Shown: in pieces, positions 33,844-45,932 of the stretch
Layout: each line of letters begins with the position of its first letter
How positions within the stretch are numbered: the first letter of the stretch is position 1
Source: Chamaelirium japonicum
Lineage: Eukaryota; Streptophyta; Magnoliopsida; Liliales; Melanthiaceae
Reading direction: 5' to 3'
Assembly: GCA_947650365.1 (NCBI GenBank)
Contig: OX393557.1
Span: forward strand, 26,070,385-26,134,384
DNA: 64,000 nucleotides
Translations under genes and position numbers: made by a program
Notes under the pieces: model-generated
Database searches by the model: none
What the model saw: only the letters and a program-made list of their open reading frames with translations
Told to the model about the DNA's origin: nothing

Positions 33844-35199
33844 CTTCGTCTATCTGGCTATACAACACCTGAAGTAATTTCAAACAATGTTATAAGACTC
33901 CGCACAATTTCGGTTTCGGTTCCCGGGTATGGAACACCGAACCGAAACTTCTACAGGCCATCCACATCCCTAATGGATGGGTGTATTATGATGAGTAAAC
34001 TAGTCACATAGTAATCAACAAAAATATAACCGACAAAACCCACACCGAAACCGACCGACAAAACCGACGCTCACCCTAGTCTAAAAACTACATTTTACCC
34101 CTTATTCCCCCATTTAATTCAGTTTTGATAGGATAAAAATTTCCAAATGAGGGAATTAAGTAGATGACAAAAGGGGTATTGTGCAAACTAGGACTGTCAA
34201 TTGGGCCGGGCTAGCCCGATACCCCGCCCGTCCGACCCGAAAAAATTTGGGCTGAGCCTTAAATGGGTTTGGGCTGGGCCGAGTTCTGACATAATTTTAT
34301 ACCCGAAAATCAATTCGGATTGGGCTCGGGCCAGGTTCAGCCCAGCCCATATTCAGCCCGAACCCGAATGCATATATATTCAATTAAAAAACCATATAGG
34401 GTTTCCTTGAAATCCTATATGTCATATAAAAATCCAAAACTCTTATATATCCAGAGGGTCGTACCCTTAGCTCTTATAATTCAGGATTCCTCCCCTCTCA
34501 TTTCCATATTGAACCGAACAACTTTAGAAAATAGAAAATAATCCCCCCTGATTTCCTGGCATTTTCTTGCATGATTCAGACGCCGGAATCTTGTTCCGAT
34601 TCCCTAGAATGGAATACCATGGAATAGGAATAGGATTCCAAGGGTGTATTCCACGAACCAAATGACCCCAGAAGGTGGCCACTCTTTTGCACTGTGAATT
34701 GCATGAGCACGTGGCTGCACTGTTAAACAAAATCCTCAAAGATGGTTGCTCTATTTATTTTTTGTGTGACTCAGTGAAAAGGTCTTTTCAGAAGATGCTT
34801 TTAAGCTCCAATCCCAACAATGTTTTGGTTTGTGCTCAAATCCATCTCGAAAAGACACTTTGATATTAAACCTTGTTGATCTGCTCAACCACTATCAAAT
34901 AACTAAAATGTCCCTTTCTTTACCCCTAGGTAGCAATCAAATTTATACTCTGCCAACCCGAATTGATACTCCAAAATCTGCCATAAAAATTCTGGAGTAT
35001 CAATTTGGACAATAGAGTATCAATTTAGCTGCTACTCCAAAATCATTGTATCTGCACTATAGCTGCTACAGTGATTTCATTGTAGTAACATAATTGATAC
35101 TCCACTGTCTCGAATTGATTTTCCATTCAAGCTGTATAGCAACCGAATTTATACTCGGCTAACCTGAATTTATATCCACATGCAATTTGGAACAAATTA
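33844..35199. other. CACTA spacer upstream of TNP2 (C2)
   Basis: This non-coding stretch holds a GGTTTCGGTT/AACCGAAACC inverted motif near 33905-33945, a run of CCGAC(A/C)AAA motifs (34030-34070), GC-rich GGGCTGGGC/GCCCAGCCC inverted motifs (about 34200-34370), a GGAATAGGAATAGGATTCC region (34610-34650) and repeated AATTGATACTCC segments (34960-35110). It probably contains the TNP2 promoter. It may be built of older MITEs, but I could not define ends. Confidence 0.5.
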
Positions 35200-35610
35200 A
35201 ACTAAGGGGGAAAGGGAGGAGGAGGAGGAGCTCACCAAAGATGGTCGGCAGGCCTCGAGGAGGAGGAGGAGCACTGGCGTCGCAGTCGGTGGCGCGAGAG
35301 AGGGGAGGGGTGGCCGGAGGTGCACGGGAGGGGATGGGTGGCCGGCCGGAGGGGGGGTTTAGATCGAGAGAGAGAAAGGGGAGGGGAGGAAGTAGAGAGA
35401 GAGAGGGAAGGGAGGCCGGGGAGGGGGGGAGGAAATAGAGAGAGAGAGGAGGCCGGGAGGCCGGGGAGGGGGGGTGGTCGGGAGGGGGATGGGTGGCCGG
35501 AGGGGATCGCCGGGCTGCCGGAACCGGACGTGGGTCGGGTCGGTGAGAGAGAGAGAGAGAGATCGAGAGAGGGCCGGAGTGAGATCGAGAGAGGTTGTGT
35601 CGAAACAGAA
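35200..35610 (+). repeat. GA-rich tract in CACTA C2
   Basis: GGAGGA, GGGGAGG and (GA)n repeats as at 2815-3240, with different unit numbers. Confidence 0.8.
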
Positions 35611-35639
35611 AGAGAAACGGCTCGCTGGGGAGTTTATTT

Positions 35640-36057
35640 ACAGGGTTTTTACCGACGGAACTAATTATACCGTCGGTATAAAGTTATTATACCGACAGTA
35701 AGATAATTTCCGTCGGTAAAAATCGACGACGAAACACAGGGTTCCATTTTTTTCCAAAGAACCGGAAAAAACCCTGAGTTTCGTCGTCGATTTTTACCGA
35801 CGGACATTATCTTACTGTCGGTATAAATTTAACTAATGTCCGTCGGTAAAAATCGATGACGAAACACAAGGTTCCATTTTTTCCAGAGAGCCGGAAAAAA
35901 CCCTGAGTTTCGTCATTAATGTTTACCGACGAAAATTATGTGACAGTCGGTATAAAGTCCTTATACCAATGGAATTATATTTCCGTCAGTATAAAGTCAT
36001 TATACCGATGGAATAATAACGTTTCGTCGGTAAAGACTACTTTACCGATGGATAGTA
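35640..36057. repeat. CACTA subterminal repeats, right side of C2 (truncated)
   Basis: ACCGACGG/CCGTCGGT units in alternating orientation. They stop at about 36057, where TATGTCACAATTTG of the hAT-like element begins, so the terminal CACTA motif is missing. Confidence 0.8.
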
Positions 36058-36152
36058 TGTCACAATTTGTAGGGTTAGAAATTTTAATCTACTATGTTTT
36101 ATTTGTCACACACTTTCTATTATTCATTTTCAAACAAGTTCATTGTGATTTT
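36058..36152. mobile_element. Short remnant of the hAT-like element
   Basis: 95 bp identical in arrangement to 7661-7755, ending at the same hAT/L1 boundary. It shows that this unit derives from one like X1-Y1 after that junction had formed. Confidence 0.65.
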
Positions 36153-37090
36153 GTGCAAGAACAAACGAAGTCTCTATGCCATGATTGAGGATATGAATTT
36201 ATATATTTGGTTGCACAAACATATCGACATGTACCCCGTTGCCCTCGACAGGGACTCCTTCTTGGGGATAAGCACAACCAATGTATCATTCCATCCAGAC
36301 TCCAGCTCTCCCATGAGGAAGAAATGTTATATATCCCTAACGAGATCGTCACCAATTACATCCCAAAGAAACCTATAGAACTCTTTGTTAAATCCATCAG
36401 GTCCCGGTGCCTTGTTTGTCGCACAGGCATACACTAGCTACACGCTGGATCTTTCCCGGATCTGGGATGCGAATGAGGAACTCATTCATGTTCGGGGAGA
36501 TGCATCGCGCGAAGTCTTCCAAGTCCTGGAGAATAAGCTCCCTTGCACTTGTCCACTGTTGCTTAAAGAAGTGGAGTAAATTTTCTTGCACAGCTCCCGG
36601 TTACTTTATCACCATGTTTCCATTACGTAGCCCACAAATACTGTTATGAGACCGATGTGCTTTAGTACAAGCTTGAAAGAATTTTGTATTCCGATCTTGT
36701 AGCCACTTGACCCTAGACTTCTGTGCCCATAGTCTCTCCTCCTGAGTCAAAGCCCACTCTAGTTGAGCCTGCACCTGCTCCATCTCAGCATTAGGCTCCC
36801 CCTGGTTAGCGATCCGATTTCCCTTCCTCTCAAGGTCCTGCCATAACGACTTCTCCACGTCATGGATATTACCTATTGTATTCTTGTTCCAATATGCTAA
36901 AGCAAATCGAGTAATAGGCAAAAGTTATTGAGCCCCCCCCTGTATGTTATTACACCAAGTAAAATGTTCGCCTCGGAAACAATCATCCAGTAGCCCACTC
37001 CGCTGCAGCATCTGTAGAAAGGCTAAGGAACTACTCGTCCATCTAACGTACCAAGAAACTACACGGTAGATATCATGATCAGGACAAGTA
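36153..37090 (-). pseudogene. L1-type LINE fragment (copy 3)
   Basis: Collinear with 7756-8700. The minus strand carries YWNKNTIGNIHDV, DRNTKFFQACTKAHRS, NSICGLRNGN and IPDPGKIQ, followed by a frameshift into the RT start. It is truncated at both ends. Confidence 0.8.
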
Positions 37091-37428
37091 TCCAAAATAT
37101 AACTAAAGCTTATGTATCACAATACAGAGCAATTCAATGGAGATTACCCTTTTAAACTATGTAAAACATGGTAAAAAACCATGTATTTTATTATATATAA
37201 GCATTACGGATACAATACTCTCGTATTGAGATGAAGCTAGTGAACAAGAAGAGGATTTCATCCACTTATTTCTATAGTTTTCAGATGGGAACCATTAGAA
37301 ACCTATCACAACGATAGCGTAGGAGATGAGCAAAGCGAAGCGAAGCGAACCCCCGAAGTTATTATCCACATAGATCCCCGTACCACCCTATAGCCATCGA
37401 AAACATACAACGAAAATGATAGAACATG
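37091..37428 (-). other. 3' flank of the peptide gene B3
   Basis: Non-coding and homologous to 8701-9045, with about three AGCGA units near 37335. Confidence 0.4.
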
Positions 37429-37716
37429 TTAATTCCTAGTGTAAAAATGGTCGTTTAATTTCATCTGACGTGGTGATTTGATAATACCCACATTACTTGG
37501 ACGACGAACAACGGGAGCATTAGGATCAACATATTTCTCGCTAGCTTCCCCCTCGGATGCAAGCGCAACCTATGTAATCCGAAAAATTAATGATCAATGG
37601 AGACAACTTCAGTCCTCGTATAAAGGTATAGAGAGGCCGGGGGAGCCCACCTTGCAGGAGACCATGACGATGGTCGTGATGAGGAGCAGCAGGGACATTG
37701 CAAGCAGCTTCGCCAT
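37429..37716 (-). CDS. Small secreted peptide B3 (two exons)
   Basis: Exon 1 is 37716-37651 and exon 2 is 37569-37429, with an 81 bp intron GTGGGC...CATAG. The product is 68 residues. The leader has Met at residue 7 (LLAMSLLLLITT) and Lys at residue 22, so the exon 1 border reads AAG|GTGGGC where the other copies have GAG|GTGGGC. Exon 2 differs from B1 by a single synonymous change (CCA for CCC in SPR). The mature part is the same ~42 residues ending HFYTRN. A TATA-like box lies 93 bp upstream. No family is recognised. The intact frame among decayed neighbours is the main reason to take it seriously. Confidence 0.5.
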
Positions 37717-37808
37717 GGCTACGCGTGGAGGAGCTAGGGCTTAGAACTTTCACAAACTCTCTTGAGCTAGTGGAGGAGCCGGGTGGGAAACAACCATTTT
37801 GAAGGAGT

Positions 37809-37815
37809 CTTATAG
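37809..37815 (-). promoter_or_regulatory. TATA-like box of peptide gene B3
   Basis: CTATAAG on the minus strand, 93 bp before the ATG, the same spacing as B1. Confidence 0.35.
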
Positions 37816-38450
37816 TTCGATCCGGACAACAAGAAAGATCCAACTGTGAAGTGGGTTCACGCGTGGTGGTTGTCTTACCCTCTTTTGGATATCAAAACCT
37901 TCGATCCATAAGAAGAGGTATTGGTTAAGGGGTTATTGGCACAAGGGAAAATTACACTAACACCAGTTGAGTTATATGACAACTAGTTATATGTCCGCAC
38001 TGCAACGGGCCGTCTTCGGGAGCAACATACCCATCGAGCATCTTCACCTTCATCCTTACCGTATTCATTTGGCGGCTGAGGGTCGCTGGTTTAATCATAG
38101 TTTTGGCCGATTCCTTTTTGTCTTTATTCATTTTTGTGGTAAAAATATAATTAACGTAAACTTCCTATTTGTGGTAAAGTTGTAAATAACACGAACGGCC
38201 TAGCCTTAACATGTTATGTAGATTACAATGATAACACCTCTTGTTTCTTAAATTACACCGAAACCTCTTATAGTTTAATTATCTTTATCATATAGCCCCA
38301 TCCGTTTGTCAACAGTTAGAGAAATTAATGAAAATTATTGACGTATGCTGATGTCAGCCTATTTTATATGGAGACTGTTTACTTTACCCGCACCTCTTTA
38401 AACAAGCAAGATCTGATTTTTTCACTTGAGAGAAGAAAAAAAATTGCAGG
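37816..38450. other. Non-coding: upstream region of peptide gene B3
   Basis: Homologous to 9434-10134, with no gene seen. The last ~110 bp before the MITE are deleted together with the MITE's left end. Confidence 0.4.
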
Positions 38451-39065
38451 GGAGTTGGACCCGCCCAACCCAAATTTTGGTTGGGTTAGGGTTGATTTAC
38501 TTGAAGATTGAGCTGGGTTAGGATTGATAAAAATACAATCCGAGTTGAATTTGGGTCGGGCTTGGGTTGAGGGGTCGGGCAACCTGACCCAACCCAAACC
38601 CAAGTACTTATGTCTATCTATGAATTTGCTATATATAGGTAATAATCACAACCAACCTGAGTACTCATATGTTGAGGGGTCACAGTCACAGTTATCCATT
38701 TCACCTAGTCCCAGATTATTTATTTACTTTTAGCTTATCAAATAAAGACATTATCTAATGATCTAGTAAGCTGTATCGATAGAAATGCAAAAAAAGTTAT
38801 ATGGTAGTGTTAGCAAGTATAAGTTTTTTAAAAAAATTTTGATCTTCAAAGGGTAAATTTTTAAACAATAATTATACCCGAACTTGCACAACCCGACCCG
38901 TCCTACCAACTTGGCCTAACCCGAGCCCAAGTTGAGCATAGAAATTTTTTCTTGGGTTGGGCTTGGGCTGGGCATCTCAGGTTGGAGGTTGGGTTGGGTT
39001 GGGTTGGGGGTTTTAGTACATGGGTTTGGCTTGGGTTGACCCCAACCCGCCCGAGTTGCAGCCCA
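38451..39065. mobile_element. hAT-like MITE (copy 3, left end missing)
   Basis: Begins inside the GTTGGACCCG subterminal part and ends CGAGTTGCAGCCCA. Otherwise it is as at 18073-18683. Confidence 0.5.
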
Positions 39066-39672
39066 ACTGCCATCCTCCGACGATCTGTGCCCAGATCCAG
39101 TATTCCCCAGTGATCTTTGCCCAGATCCGACAATCCTCCGGCGAGCTTAACTAAGATCCGACCATTCTCCAGCAATCACTACCCATGAATTTAGAAATAT
39201 CTACCCGAAATCAACTCATCTTTCTTCCTCCTAGATCTCTTCTTCTTTTCCTTTCCCCCATGCATGGCTGAAATTACCATCCCCCATGTTCGTTCATCTT
39301 CGGTCGAAATGATGGAGGAGGAGGATAGAATGTGGTGGTAAGATGAGGAAAATGAGGTGGTGGTCGAAACCCTAATCCTTAATTGACTGTGGTTTGTCTT
39401 CGTTGTGTTATTGTTCTGAGAGGTTGTAGAGATCGATATTGTGTTCGGTGGCCAGACAAATGGTGGTCGAAACCCTAATCCTTGATTGTAATCTCTTAGT
39501 AAAATCATAATCCTTGATTGTAAGTATATATTTCTTTTGGTGTGCTTGCATGATCATCATCTGATCTGGTGGTCGATCTCCGAAAAAGCTTCCCACCTCG
39601 AACCTTGCGACGTGCTTTCAGAAATACCCGGTGGTCGGATCTTGAACGTCGGAGCCTTTATCACCCCCAACA
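39066..39672 (+). mobile_element. Copia E1, right part of 5' LTR (copy 3)
   Basis: Homologous to 18684-19290, ending ACCCCCAACA at 39672. The LTR start is undefined. Confidence 0.5.
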
Positions 39673-39674
39673 AG

Positions 39675-39904
39675 TGGTATCAGAGCCATTGGTTCGATGC
39701 AAGGTTTCGAAATGGTGGAGTGGAGATGGCATTGAGCGGACCTACCATAAAGTTTGACATAGTGAAGTTTGACGGAAAAATCAACTTTGGCTTTTGGCAA
39801 AACGAGTCAGAGATACATTGATTCAAGCCAGGTTATGCAAGTCACTGAAGGGCATGAAGCCGATGGATATGAAGGACGTAGATTAGGAAGAATATGAGTT
39901 AAAG
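39675..39904 (+). pseudogene. Copia E1 primer site and gag start (copy 3)
   Basis: TGGTATCAGAGCCATTGG at 39675-39692; gag ATG at 39726 with KFDIVKFDGKINFGFW. It breaks at the same base as copy 2 and joins RNase H sequence. Confidence 0.75.
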
Positions 39905-40227
39905 ATTGCGGTGTGGCTCAAGAAGTTCTTCATGAACATAGAATGCGTACCGGGACCTCAAGATCCTATTGTCCTTTACTGCGACAATAGTGGAGCGGTA
40001 GCTCAATCCAAGGAGACAAGATATCACCAGAAGAGTAAGCATATCGAGCGAAAATACTACATTATCCGGGACTTGTAGAAGCGAGGGGAGGTTGCAGTGA
40101 CTCGGGTGGTGTCTGCAGATAACATAGCGGACCATTTCACAAAGGCGTTACTGACCAAGGCTTTTGAGAAACACGTGGATGCCATGGGAGTTAAGACTAT
40201 TGTTCCCCGCTAGGCCAAGTGGGAGAT
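39905..40227 (+). pseudogene. Copia E2 RNase H C-terminus and polypurine tract (copy 2)
   Basis: The same arrangement as 19524-19845: VLYCDNSGAVAQSKETRYH, KSKHIERKYYIIRDL then TAG, VSADNIADHFTKAL, and polypurine AAGTGGGAGAT up to the LTR. Confidence 0.8.
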
Positions 40228-42108
40228 TGTTGTAGCTCGTGTGTCCTGAGCGTGGATTTTCTGTATTAACATTAATAAAGATGACTTTGGTTATTGCTTT
40301 AATTAGAATACTACTTTGGTATTTTTAATACACATATAATAAAGGACTCTAGGGAACACAGTAGGCCATTGAGGAGCATGGTGGATCCTTGCTTGAGAGA
40401 CCCAGTGGACCAGTTATGTATAGACCTAGAACTAGTTCACAGCTTAGGTGATGCCGGTCGCTTCACAGAGAACAAGATGTTGGCAGGTAGAGGATGTGGT
40501 GAAGTCTCTACCACGAGAACGTGGGATTCCCATTCACCTGACCAAGCATGATGATTGTGTTGAATAGGAACCAAGACGGTCTACAGTTCAGTGATTCAGA
40601 CACTGGTGCATAAACCGTCTTAATGTGCCAACGTGTGCAGACCTTCCATAGTCCAATACCATGGTACGTTGGGTTATCCGGCTGGAGCTTGAGTGACATG
40701 TAATCCCTACAGGTTATCCGACGTCCAGTGTCGGATGGGTGCATTTTGATGAGTCAATCTGTCCATACAGTTAACCCAGGGCTGGTGGTTGTCAGTATGA
40801 TTGATGATGTTCCGAATGCTAGGCATAGCACCGAAAGGTGTGTGTTGTTATAGATGACAAGTCATCAATTCCTAGTCAGATGATCGATCGGGATCTAACG
40901 GTGCTCCCCACCGCCCGAGTAGTATCATGGCATCAGTAATAGGAGGGACTAAGGATTATCATAGTATAGTAGAGAACAGGGTTACGAGGGAGTAACATAA
41001 GTTTAGGATCACTAGAGTTCAACTCGCGTCATACTCTGGGTGGCTGAGCGGGTTAATCGGATTAGGGCTGATTAACGAAACTTTCGGTGTGTCACCGGAA
41101 CAATTAATCAGGGATCCGGTTGGAGCTAGAGATCTTGAACCCTGAAGGCTTCACCATGTCGTTGCATATAGGAATTGTTCCCCGACCTGGTTAGATACGT
41201 TGGATGCGAAGTAGCGCGATGGAGCGCAAGCCTGAAGCCTAAGAACCTAATTCACATATATTAGGAACCGTAGGGGTATTTTGGTAAATATTAAAATATA
41301 GCTCATAACATATTGAATTTGGATCTTAGAATGAGTAGAATAATTCGAGGAGCTCATAGGCGCTGACGGAACTCGATTCCGAGTAACGCACCTCACTCCA
41401 TCTCTCTTTCAGTTTTTCACTTTTCGTGAAGGGCGTTTTAGTCCAGGCTTCACGATAAACACTTGGAAACCCTAAAACCGACCCCCCCCTTATCCTAATC
41501 TCTTTAGGGCCGGCCCTAGGCTGCGTATGACACTAGGAGGCCGGCCCTATATGTAGTTTGGAGGGGGAGGGGCCGGCCCTAGGTGCTCCCCCTCTCATAA
41601 AACCCGACCCCCTCTCCCACTCTCCCTCTCTGAGGTTTCGACCAAGGAAGAAAGAGGAAGAAGAAGAAAGAAGAAGGAGGAAGGAAGGAGAAGGAAGAAG
41701 AGAGAAAGAGAAGGAGGATATCTCGCGGCTAGCCATCGTCTTCGCAACGGATTCCTCCGTCGGCTCGTAGTCCTTGCACTTAGAAGTATGAGTTCGAGGA
41801 TTCCCTAATTCGCAAAGGACAAGGTGCTATCCGACAGCTTCCTTTGCGATTCACGTGCGGTTCATCATTGTTCTGTTCTCTCCGGATCATAGATCCACAA
41901 GGTATGATGATTCTAAACACCTAACTAGATGCATGCATGTCTTCCGTAGATCGTAGTATGCCTCTAGGGTGTCCGCACATATGCTAAGATCATAGATTTA
42001 CATGTAGATTATTTTGTAGAATTAATTGTAATGAAACATACACCGTATGATCTTCGGATCTTTTTTTTGCTTCCGCTACGACTCTGATAAGCGGATCCAA
42101 TTCCAACA
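40228..42108 (+). mobile_element. Copia E2 LTR (copy 2)
   Basis: A 1,881 bp LTR, TGTTGTAGC...TTCCAACA, collinear with 19846-21706. It carries GGGCCGGCCC palindromes near 41508, 41539 and 41570 and an AAGAAG tract near 41645-41715. It is preceded by a polypurine tract and followed by a primer site. Confidence 0.85.
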
Positions 42109-42110
42109 AT

Positions 42111-42122
42111 TGGTATCAGAGC
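42111..42122 (+). other. Copia E2 primer-binding site (copy 2)
   Basis: TGGTATCAGAGC, initiator-Met type, two bases after the LTR end. Confidence 0.85.
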
Positions 42123-44063
42123 ATGCTTTGGTGTATGTTTCATGCATGAATTCGTGAAAACATCATGTGAATATATGATGGAATATGTTTTCATCAGGGT
42201 TCGCCGTAGATCATTCATATGGATTGTGCTATGTATCATTTTTTTTGCAGGTGCCGCGCTGAATAGTAATCTGTGATTGCATGCATCCGGGGGTCGGACC
42301 CCGGATTTAATTTTGCATTGATTATTATTGTGCTTGTGGATTTTAAGGCTCTAGATGGGCGAGGGTGGAGGTTGACCACCCTCGGATCCCTGGCCATGTT
42401 TCTAGGATTGTTTCCTTTTCTTTCTAGCAAAATTGTACATGAATGAGCACTTGCTCAGAGCGTTTTAGTTTTTCGGTCACAGAAAGAAGGAGATGATGTT
42501 ATATCCACGGTTCGGGCAAGCGGTACCATGGCGTGCAAAGATCCGGTGAAAGCGTGCATATTGACGATGATCAGGATCGTCGTCAAAGATCGTGCAGAAC
42601 GGAAGAGCGGGATATCTTGGCTGTGCTATTCAGGTTCAGGGGTCGAACCCTGGACATGATTCGGTTTGGATGCTATTTCTGGTTATTCTCTTTACTTAGT
42701 GTTTAGAGAACTCTATGATAATTTAATTATCTATCTTACTTGTGAGTTAGTCTCTAGATCAGGCTTAGGGTTAGTACTAAGCTTATGGATTCATCGGTGT
42801 CTCTATATGGTTCTAACACGTGCGAATCTGGTGGCTAGCTAAAAGGAAAGGTGGTAATCGCCCTCGTGGTAGTTCAGGTAGCCAAGTACTGTGCACCGAT
42901 ATAGACGCAGTATTAGATTTGTTTAGAGATAACTAATGTCCCCATAAGAAGTATGATAACCCTAGTTGGATGCCTTTTCCCCACATGGTCCTAGCGACCA
43001 AGTTAGGTTAGGATTCTACTAAGTGATACCCATTTCTAGTTGACGTTTGATGGTAGTGTGAACTCATCACGATTTAGTTATACCACCATTAGGTTGAGGT
43101 CTGGCGGAGATTGTCGGATGTCCCTATTTGGCCTGCATCAAAACCGATAATGAGATAAGGTCTACTATGACATCAGGCACCAAATTGTAAACGAGACGTC
43201 ATTCTAGTATGAGTCCTTTCCACGTTGACCTTAGGTTAGGATCCAGATCTTAGGATTATGGGCAAACTAGTGAAGTATCGGGATCCTTGGAATCTATGTA
43301 ATGTGATCCTTGCAAGAAAGGCGAAAGCTGAGTATTCAAGGTAGGGACTATGATATTTTCCGATGATACTAATGCTTTGCGGGAAGGTTTGTAATCCTAG
43401 TAGGAGCACGGTAGACCAAGGTCTAAGTCTAGGAGATCGTGACCTTTCTAGATATGCATAAAACCTCATAAAGAATGGATGTGTAAGAGGTTCCCTCCTA
43501 AGGGGAGCCCCTGGCCTCCACAATGAACCGGCTAAGGGTCTGGGTTGGAGGTACGCAGTTCGATATTCCCACCGGATGAGAGCTGTGTTTCCTTCCATGC
43601 TGGTTCGCCTAGTGGTTTCCTTCGAGACATGGAGGATGTCGGTGGCAGTGGGTGACGTTTTTTCCTGCACCGCGAGAGCCTATGAACCCCTCTGCTTACA
43701 CCACCTAGATTTTTGGGAAGCATCCGAAAGCTTGTGTAAAGCCGCCGTTGCTGCGCACGCGGATCACATAAAGCTGGCCAAAAGAAGACTGGGAGGTCTT
43801 TCAGTTTGCCATGGGTAATTCTGATGAAGACTGGGTCGTAAAAACCCCGTTGGCAGAAGCGGTTGCATGCTCTCACCGAGATGCTGTCTCTAATTCAAGG
43901 ACGATAGTCTCAGTACTCAAGCCCAAGGAATTTAGATTCCTGGATGTTTCCACTTGAGATAGTGAAGACATAGCGGATGGAGTAAATATTATCTATTTCT
44001 AAATTCCATGAAATAGATTGTAGTAGACCTAACTTTTGCTATAAACCATTGTTTACAGAATTC
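42123..44063 (+). other. Copia E2 untranslated leader (copy 2)
   Basis: Collinear with 21721-23664. It contains no frame conserved between the two copies and ends TTGTTTACAG before gag. Confidence 0.5.
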
Positions 44064-45113
44064 ATGACCAAGCTCGACCCCCTTGCCTCCATCCTTAATG
44101 ATAACAAACTTATGAGACAAAACTACAAGGACTGGAAGCATAACCTGATGCTCGTCCTAAGGGTTGGCAAACCAACAATTGCCCTAAGCACCCCTCAACC
44201 GGCTATGCCGGGACCAAGTGCTACTGAGGCTCAATTGAAGGAATGGAAAGACTGGCTAGACGCTGATGAGATGTGCAAGTGCTACATAGTGGCATCATTG
44301 CAGACCATCCTTCAGAAGCAAGTCGAAGACATGGCCTTCGCTTCAGCCATGATGCTCTATTTAAAGGAAATGTTCAAGGGTCGTAGTCGGGTAACTCGTT
44401 ACCTGACCATCAAGAAATTGGTGTCCACAAATATGGCAGAGGGGACTTTAGTTCAGGATCATATGCTGAAATTGTTTGGCTATATGAATGAGCTTAGTTC
44501 CTTCGATGTCATCTTGACTGCAGAGATCCAGACCGACATTTTCCTCGTGTCTCTGTCAGGAGCGTTTGAGGGCTTCGTTACCAACGTTAACCTTAACCGG
44601 TTGGAGATGTCTAACGCAGAGCTCCTAGCGGCGCTCCAGGCGGTAGAGGACGGGATGAAGGCAAGAGCCCAATCCCTGAATGTAGAGTGGAATTTTTCTT
44701 TGAAAGCCAAAGGCAAGGTTCAGAAAAGAAAGTCTAAGAAGCCCGTGAAGATGGGTCAGGTGCAGTTGCAGGTTCCTAAGCAGAATGGTTCGGCGAAGCC
44801 TAAAGGAAAATATTTCCGATGCGGCAAGAAGGGGCACTGGAAGGGCGACTGTCGTACGGCTCCCAAGAAGGCTGAGACAGGTATATCTCAAATCCACATA
44901 GTGGAATCCCTTGTAGCATCCAATTGTTCTCCAATCTCATGGATTGTGGATTCTGATTTCACTAACCATACTTGCAATAATTTGCAGGGGTTCAAGGAGA
45001 TAAGAAAACTGGGTGATGGGGAGATAATCCTAAGCATGGAAACTGAGGTCGTGGCAGAGGCTGAAGTAGTTGGAGATGTCGCCTTGCAGTTTCTTGATGA
45101 AAGAGGTTTATAA
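44064..45113 (+). pseudogene. Copia E2 gag-protease (copy 2, first gag unit)
   Basis: The ATG at 44064 opens about 349 codons. They cover gag (MTKLDPLASILND..., DMAFASAMMLYLKEMFKGRS, LSGAFEGF), a complete CCHC zinc knuckle (YFRCGKKGHWKGDCRT) and the protease start WIVDSDFTNHTC, where the catalytic DSG has become DSD. The frame stops at TAA 45111, a stop shared with the copy at 24702. Gag would package RNA in the cytoplasmic particle and protease would process the polyprotein. With the protease motif damaged and pol cut off by the stop, this is a dead element. Confidence 0.85.
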
Positions 45114-45203
45114 CTTAGAGACATACTTTATGTACCGTCCTTGAGACGAAATTTAATTTCTGTTTCCTTATTGAATAATGAAGATTTTTTAGTTTTATTT
45201 GAT

Positions 45204-45932
45204 GCTATGTGAATGAGCTTGGTTCCTTCGATGTCATCTTGATTGCAGAGATCCAGACCGATATTTTCCTCGCATCTCTGTCAGGAGCGTTTGAGGGCTT
45301 CGTTACCAACTTTAACCTTAACCGGTTGGAGATATCTAATGCAGAGCTCCTAGCGGCGCTCCAGGTGGCAGAGGACGGGATAAAGGTAGGAGCCCAATCC
45401 CTGAACATAGAGCGGAATTTTTCTCTGAAAGCCAAAGGCAAGATTCAGAAAAGAAAGTCTAAGAAGCCCGTGATGATGGGCCAGGTGCAGTTGCAGGTTC
45501 CTAAGCAGAATGGTCCGGCGAAGCCCAAAGGAAAATGTTTCCGATGCGGCAAGAAGGGGCACTGGAAGGGCGACTACCGTACGGCTCCCAAGAAGGCTGA
45601 GACAGGTATATCTTAAATCCACATAGTGGAATCCCTTGTAGCATCCAGTTGTTCTCCAGTCTCATGGATTATGGATTTTGGTTCCACTAACCATACTTGC
45701 AATAATTTGCAGGGGTTCAAGGAGACAAGAAAACTGGGTGATGGGAAGATAATCCTAAGCATGGGAACTGAGGTCGTGGCAGAGGCTGAAGTAGTTGGAG
45801 ATGTCGCCTTGCAGTTTCTTGATGAAAGAGGTTTATAACTTAGAGACATACTAGCTTTATGTACCGTCCTTGAGACGAAATTTAATTTCTGTTTCCTTAT
45901 TGAATAATGAAGATTTTTTAGTTTTATTTGAT
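45204..45932 (+). repeat. ~725 bp partial gag-protease duplication in E2
   Basis: From GCT at 45204 the sequence jumps back to the position equivalent to 44479 and repeats gag, zinc knuckle and protease start (CFRCGKKGHWKGDYRT, WIMDFGSTNHTC) before continuing into integrase. The junction shares GCT with both sides. At many sites this second unit agrees with the element at 23665-25648 and not with its own first unit. Confidence 0.85.

Larger units (their letters stand above)
25649..36057 (-). mobile_element. CACTA element C2 (both termini lost)
   Basis: It is collinear with the complete element at 46798-57964: left subterminal repeats, 181 bp array, TNPA-type gene, TNP2 gene, spacer, GA-rich block and right subterminal repeats. 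The left end lacks CACTAC and the adjoining target bases. The right end stops about 135 bp short and runs into a piece of the hAT-like element at 36058. Without terminal inverted repeats it cannot be excised. It sits at the same position in E2 as the other copies, so it was copied with E2 and did not insert independently. Confidence 0.85.
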
